DNA of 17,269 bases. Origin: Hyphomicrobiales bacterium. Lineage in GTDB: Bacteria; Pseudomonadota; Alphaproteobacteria; Rhizobiales; Beijerinckiaceae. The stretch is taken from positions 1-17,269 of the forward strand of contig JAIXZF010000127.1 of assembly GCA_027489835.1 (NCBI GenBank), in the 5' to 3' direction. Below are positions 13,598 to 17,269 of this stretch, piece by piece (position 1 is the first letter of the stretch; each line of letters opens with the position of its first letter). The position numbers were made by a program, and so were the translations under genes. A model generated the notes under the pieces. That model saw only the letters and a program-made list of their open reading frames with translations, ran no database searches and was not told the DNA's origin.

Positions 13598-13768
13598 TCA
13601 GAAGCAGCGCGCGATGGCCGCGATCAGCCCGTCGGTGAACAGCTTTTCCCCCTCGCGCAGCCAGAGCAGCGCTCCGGCGCCCAGCATGAGAGCGGCGGCG
13701 CCGAGCATCAGCCAGCGCGCGCCGGCTGGCGCGCCTGAAGCCTGGGAGGGGGATGCGGTCTCGGTCAT
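13598..13768 (-). CDS. Small single-span membrane protein of 56 residues, function unknown
   Basis: This short frame runs from an ATG at 13768 to a TGA at 13598. It has a hydrophilic, Ser/Ala/Pro-rich start (residues 1-18), a hydrophobic helix at about 19-37 (WLMLGAAALMLGAGALLWL), a charged REGEK turn, and an amphipathic tail LFTDGLIAAIARCF with a cysteine next to the end. Upstream there is no clear ribosome binding site. It lies 15 bases before the SCO gene and about 70 bases after the FAD reductase gene, so it probably shares their transcript. The link with SCO suggests a role near oxidase or copper-centre assembly, but this rests on context only. I do not recognise the family with certainty. 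Confidence 0.6.
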   Translation of the reverse strand: MTETASPSQASGAPAGARWLMLGAAALMLGAGALLWLREGEKLFTDGLIAAIARCF

Positions 13769-13838
13769 CGGGCGAAGCGATACAGCATTCGGGGCGCGTG
13801 CTCAAAGGGCGGCGTTGTCGCTGGGCCCCATCCGCCGC

Positions 13839-15050
13839 TCAGTGCCGGGCCTGCGCCGGGAAATGCAGGTCGAGATCGGCCTCGGTCACAGGGGCCGCCG
13901 AGGCCAGGAGCCGGCGCCCGCGCATGTGGTCGGCCGGCCGGTTGACGCTGTCGATGGCGATGAGCCGGCCATCCCGGAAGTAGAAGGCCGAGAAGCGCCC
14001 GGTCTCCCTGTCGCCACGCTCGACGACATGGGTGTGCCCGTGGCTGAGCCCGACCATCTGCAGCTTGAGATCGTACTGGTCGCTCCAGAACCAGGGCACG
14101 GCCGCGTAGGTGTCGCTCCGGCCCATGATGGCGCTGGCGACGATCCTGGCCTGGTCCACGGCGTTCTGCACGGATTCGAGCCTCAGCCGCCCCTCGCCGG
14201 AGGGATGGGGGAAGGAGGCGCAATCGCCCAGCGCGAACACCGCCTCGTCGGAGGTCCGCTGCCGGGCATCGACGACGATGCCGTTCGAGACCGCGAGCCC
14301 CGCCGCTTCGGCCAGCGTGACGTTGGGCGTGACGCCGACGCCGCCGACGACGACCTGGCAGGGGACGAGCATGCCGGAGGCGAGGCGCACGGCCGTGACG
14401 CGGCCACCCTCGCCGACGATCTCCGGCGGGCCCTCGCCGAGCCTGAGGTCCACGCCGCGGGCGCGATGGGCCTGGGCGAAAAAGGCGGAGATGCCGGGTC
14501 CGACAGCGCGCGCCATCAGCCTGTCCTGCATTTCGAGCACGGTCACGGCGAGGCCGAGCTTGCGGGCGCTGGCGGCCACTTCGAGGCCGATGAAGCCGCC
14601 GCCGATCACGACGAGCGCGCTGGCCCCGGCGAGCCGTGCCCTCAGGGCCTCGGCGTCGAAGCGGCTGCGCAGGACCTGCACGCCGTCGAGGCCGCGGCCG
14701 GCGCAGGAGAGAGGCCGGGCGGCCGCGCCGGTGGCGAGAACGGCGTGATCGTAGGGAAAGACGCGCCCGTCGGCGGTGGTGACGACGCGGCGCTGGCGGT
14801 CGAGGTCGACGACGATCGTGTCCAGCGCCAGCGTGATGGCCTGCTCCGCGTAGAAGGCCTCGCCGCGCATCAGCAGCGCGTCGGCGCTCTTCTCGCCGGT
14901 CAGGTAGGCCTTGGACAGCGGCGGGCGGTGATAGGGGAGGGCGTCCTCCTCGCCGATCAGCGTTACCGGGCGGTCATAGCCCGCAGCGCGCAGCTCGATG
15001 GCGGCCTGCAGGCCGGCCTGGCCCGCGCCGATGATGACAGCCCCCGCCAT
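13839..15050 (-). CDS. FAD/NAD(P)H-dependent ferredoxin reductase (rhodocoxin/putidaredoxin reductase type)
   Basis: This flavoprotein family passes electrons from NAD(P)H to a [2Fe-2S] ferredoxin that feeds a cytochrome P450 or dioxygenase. The 403 residues show an N-terminal FAD-binding GAGQAG (8-13), YHRPPLSKAYL (40-50), the ATGAAARPL segment (106-114), a second dinucleotide site VVIGGGFIGLEVAA (147-160), FALGDCA (272-278) contacting the flavin, and the C-terminal domain with VPWFWSDQYDLKLQMVG (318-334) typical of this class. Length is normal (about 400). It starts three bases after guaC ends, so the two are surely co-transcribed. No ferredoxin, P450 or oxygenase is in the window, so its electron acceptor must be encoded elsewhere. 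Confidence 0.9.
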   Translation of the reverse strand: MAGAVIIGAGQAGLQAAIELRAAGYDRPVTLIGEEDALPYHRPPLSKAYLTGEKSADALLMRGEAFYAEQAITLALDTIVVDLDRQRRVVTTADGRVFPYDHAVLATGAAARPLSCAGRGLDGVQVLRSRFDAEALRARLAGASALVVIGGGFIGLEVAASARKLGLAVTVLEMQDRLMARAVGPGISAFFAQAHRARGVDLRLGEGPPEIVGEGGRVTAVRLASGMLVPCQVVVGGVGVTPNVTLAEAAGLAVSNGIVVDARQRTSDEAVFALGDCASFPHPSGEGRLRLESVQNAVDQARIVASAIMGRSDTYAAVPWFWSDQYDLKLQMVGLSHGHTHVVERGDRETGRFSAFYFRDGRLIAIDSVNRPADHMRGRRLLASAAPVTEADLDLHFPAQARH

Positions 15051-15053
15051 CGA

Positions 15054-16100
15054 TCAGCCGTTGCCGAACACGGTGTTGAGCTGGCTGCCCACCATGATGA
15101 AGGTGGTGCGCTTGGGCACCTCCTTCAGCTTGACTGCGCCGATGTAGGTCATCATCGAGCGCACGCCGCCCATGATCTCCTGCATGGTGTTCTCGACCGG
15201 GCCGCGGTAGGGCACCTCGACGGTCTTGCCCTCCGAGGCGCGGTATTTGGCGACGCCGCCGGCGTACTTCTTCATCGCCGTGTCCGAGGACATGCCGTAG
15301 AACTGCATCCGGACCGGGACTTTCGCGCCGTCGCGCTCCTCGTAGATGATCTCGCCCTCGCATTCGTCATGGCCGGAAAGCATGCCGCCCATCATGACGA
15401 AATCCGCGCCTCCGCCATAGGCCTTGGCCACGTCGCCCGGCACGGTGAGGCCGCCATCGCCGCAGACCTGGCCCTTGAGGCCATGGGCGGCGTCGGAGCA
15501 TTCGATGATGGCGGAGAGCTGCGGATAGCCGACGCCCGTCATCTTGCGGGTGGTGCAGACCGAGCCCGGCCCGATGCCGACCTTGACGATGTCGGCGCCT
15601 GCCAGCAGCAGCGCCTCGGTCATGTCGCCCGTCACGACGTTGCCGGCCATGATGACCGAGTCCGGGTTCTCGCGGCGGGTCCGCTCGATGGTCTTGAGGA
15701 AGGCCTCGGTGTAGCCGTTGGCGACGTCGATGCAGATCTTGCTCACCGGAGCCTTGTTCTTCACGGCCTTGAACTTGTCATGGTCAGCCTCGGCAATGCC
15801 CAGCGTGTAGAAGCTGTTCGAGGCGTCTTCGGTAGAGAAGAATTCCACGAGTTGCTCGACCGGGTAATGCTTGTGCAGCGCCACCATCGCGCCGAAGCGC
15901 TTCAGCGCGCGGGCCATGGGAATGGTGCCCGTCACGTCCATGTTGGCGGCGATCAGGGGAAAGCCGGTCCAGTCCGTCCCCGTGTGGAGGAAGCGGAAGG
16001 TGCGGTTCACGTCGACCTCGGAGCGGCTGCCCAGCGTCGAGCGCTTGGGCCTGATCAGCACGTCCTTGAAGTCGAGCTTGGGGTCGTTCTCGATGCGCAT
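15054..16100 (-). CDS. guaC: GMP reductase
   Basis: GMP reductase turns GMP into IMP and ammonia using NADPH, returning guanine nucleotides to the purine pool. The 348 residues match the E. coli-type enzyme (about 347) along its length: MRIENDPKLDFKDVLIRPKR at the start, NMDVTGT (53-59), GNVVTGDM (153-160), the catalytic loop GIGPGSVCTTRKMTGVGYPQ (175-194) with the nucleophile Cys182, CGDGG, MMGGMLSG, and YGMSSDTAM. There are no CBS domains, which separates it from IMP dehydrogenase. The ATG at 16100 has GGA six bases or so upstream. It lies between the O-antigen-ligase-type gene (98-base gap) and the FAD reductase (3-base gap) on the same strand. Confidence 0.96.
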   Translation of the reverse strand: MRIENDPKLDFKDVLIRPKRSTLGSRSEVDVNRTFRFLHTGTDWTGFPLIAANMDVTGTIPMARALKRFGAMVALHKHYPVEQLVEFFSTEDASNSFYTLGIAEADHDKFKAVKNKAPVSKICIDVANGYTEAFLKTIERTRRENPDSVIMAGNVVTGDMTEALLLAGADIVKVGIGPGSVCTTRKMTGVGYPQLSAIIECSDAAHGLKGQVCGDGGLTVPGDVAKAYGGGADFVMMGGMLSGHDECEGEIIYEERDGAKVPVRMQFYGMSSDTAMKKYAGGVAKYRASEGKTVEVPYRGPVENTMQEIMGGVRSMMTYIGAVKLKEVPKRTTFIMVGSQLNTVFGNG

Positions 16101-16198
16101 GATGTGTCCGTCGCGGGCCTCCCCTACGGCGCGGGCCCGTCACGCCTTTGGCGCGATCATTGCCCCGAAAGCCGCCCGGCGCGCAAACGGATTGTGCG

Positions 16199-17269
16199 TC
16201 AGGCCCGCTCCGCCGGGGCCGGCGGCTCGGCCAGACGGTGCGTCGCGGCCAGCCTGAGGCCGAACACGGCGATGAGCAGCGTCGCCCAGATCGGGTCGGC
16301 GCGGCGGAAGAAGAAGACCTCGAGGCAGCTGCACAGGGCGACGAACTGCCAGATCATGAGGCACGTCCCGGCCAAGAGCCGGTTCTCGGCCGTATCCCGG
16401 CAGCGGTGGAAGTCCAGCACGGGCTTGACCGCCAGCGCCCAGATCACCACGCAGGCGCCGGGCCAGCCCAGCGCGATCGCCATGTCGAGATAGCTGTTGT
16501 GGCCGTGCACGATGCCGCCCACCAGCCAGGCGAGCTCGAGCTTGCTCTCGGCGTATTTGGCGAGGTCGGTCATCCAGAAGGATTCATAGCCGAAGCCGGT
16601 CCATGGCCGCTCGGCCAGCTTCTCGAAGCCGAAGCGCCAGATGTCGAAGCGGCCGGTGAAGCTCGGGTCCTTCATCAGGCCGCGGTTGAACTCCGCGATG
16701 CCGGGGAACAGGGCGGAGCCTAGCGTCAGCACGTTCAATGCTAGGACCGGGCCGACGAGCAGCACGAGCCTGGCCCAGAGCCATGGGATCCGCTCGGCGA
16801 GCAGAACGAGGATCACGACGGCCGGTAGGAGGCCGAAGGAGGTCTTGGACCGCGTGAACCAGAGGAAGACAAGCGCGCCAACGACGATCCCCCAGCCGAG
16901 GGCCCGCTCGCCGCTGCGCACCGCGTAGACGCCGAAGAGCGCGAGGATCGCCATCATCGCGCCGGCGATGTTCTTGTGGGTGAAGTGCCCGCGCCAGGAG
17001 CCGGCATGCTCCGGCTCAAAGGCGTCCACGTCGGAATGGATGGCAATGTCGGGCATCGCGATCACCCCGAACCAGGCCATCGCCACGGTGATAGCGGCGG
17101 CCCAGAACAGCAGGTGCCGGAAGCGGCCGGCGTCGCGCGGCAGCAGGAACAGCGAGGCCACGAGGAAGATGGCGATGAGCGTGAAGGCCAGGGCGCGGAA
17201 GGCGTCGCCCGGCGCCAGCGACTGGCCGAGGCTGACGAACAGCGCCAGCAGCACGAGCCCGTAGGAGAG
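16199..17269 (-). CDS. O-antigen ligase/polymerase family membrane protein (Wzy-like), 5' end cut by the window edge
   Basis: The frame is open to the right edge (five more codons precede a GTG at 17254), so the start lies outside; about 356 residues are visible. It has many hydrophobic spans and the O-antigen ligase (Wzy_C) signatures: FTHKN (near 16970-16984), a large loop with GRFDIWRFGFEKLAERPWTGFGYESFW (in short blocks between about 16560 and 16650), then HGHNSYLDMAIALGWPG (about 16460-16511), and a charged tail. Proteins of this superfamily either polymerise lipid-linked repeat units (Wzy, ExoQ) or transfer glycans to lipid A (WaaL); sequence alone does not separate them. With the priming enzyme, flippase and co-polymerase about 4-17 kb away, a polymerase role is the more likely inference. 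It heads the minus-strand run seen here. Confidence 0.85.
   Translation of the reverse strand, partial: LSYGLVLLALFVSLGQSLAPGDAFRALAFTLIAIFLVASLFLLPRDAGRFRHLLFWAAAITVAMAWFGVIAMPDIAIHSDVDAFEPEHAGSWRGHFTHKNIAGAMMAILALFGVYAVRSGERALGWGIVVGALVFLWFTRSKTSFGLLPAVVILVLLAERIPWLWARLVLLVGPVLALNVLTLGSALFPGIAEFNRGLMKDPSFTGRFDIWRFGFEKLAERPWTGFGYESFWMTDLAKYAESKLELAWLVGGIVHGHNSYLDMAIALGWPGACVVIWALAVKPVLDFHRCRDTAENRLLAGTCLMIWQFVALCSCLEVFFFRRADPIWATLLIAVFGLRLAATHRLAEPPAPAERA

Noticed and set aside
16114..16139. Inverted repeat CGGGCC/GGCCCG upstream of guaC
   Set aside because: A 6-bp stem with a 14-base loop and no T-tract is too weak in GC-rich DNA to call a terminator or operator.
13215..16493. 1092-codon open frame on the plus strand
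   Set aside because: It runs antisense to SCO, the FAD reductase, guaC and part of the ligase-type gene, all of which have clear family motifs. The frame itself shows only His/Asp/Ala/Gly-rich low-complexity sequence.
1..17269. Search for tRNA/rRNA genes, CRISPR repeats, insertion sequences, integrases and attachment sites
   Set aside because: No cloverleaf-like element, regularly spaced repeats, transposase or recombinase motif or long direct repeat was seen by reading; nearly all the window is filled by recognised protein genes.

Overview
The window is a dense, uniformly GC-rich stretch with short intergenic gaps and no AT-rich islands. It fits an alphaproteobacterium, most likely order Hyphomicrobiales (Bosea/Methylobacterium-like). 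That placement rests on base composition and protein character only; the genus cannot be fixed from the sequence alone.

Bases 1 to about 12260 are an exopolysaccharide (or capsule-like) biosynthesis locus arranged in several short, alternating transcription units. From left to right: a membrane undecaprenyl-phosphate sugar phosphotransferase (minus, cut by the left edge); a WecB/TagA/CpsF-family glycosyltransferase coupled to a DUF6492 putative glycosyltransferase (plus); a Wzx-type flippase (minus); a Tat-exported GH10 glycosidase followed by a Wzz/ExoP-type co-polymerase whose cytoplasmic ATPase domain looks catalytically dead (plus); a multi-spanning GT2 glycosyltransferase preceded by a GT4 glycosyltransferase (minus); and a soluble GT2 glycosyltransferase (plus). 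Together they supply most parts of a Wzx/Wzy-dependent pathway: priming of the lipid carrier, sugar addition, flipping, chain-length control and a trimming enzyme.

Bases 12276 to 17269 are one continuous minus-strand run. It begins off the right edge with an O-antigen-ligase/polymerase-type membrane protein (probably the Wzy-like member of the pathway). It then passes through metabolic genes: GMP reductase (guaC), a rhodocoxin/putidaredoxin-reductase-type FAD enzyme, a 56-residue single-span membrane protein, a SCO1/SenC copper/thiol protein and a glutathione S-transferase. It ends at a convincing intrinsic terminator whose T-tract lies inside the last codons of the converging GT2 gene.

No RNA genes, CRISPR arrays, insertion sequences, attachment sites or integrases were seen. 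No outer-membrane polysaccharide exporter (Wza type) is in the window. The points most worth a second look are the apparently inactive ExoP-type ATPase domain with no tyrosine tail, the N-terminal GspE/MshEN-like segment on the large GT2, the GH10 enzyme within a polysaccharide synthesis locus, and the DUF6492 protein coupled to the WecG-like enzyme.
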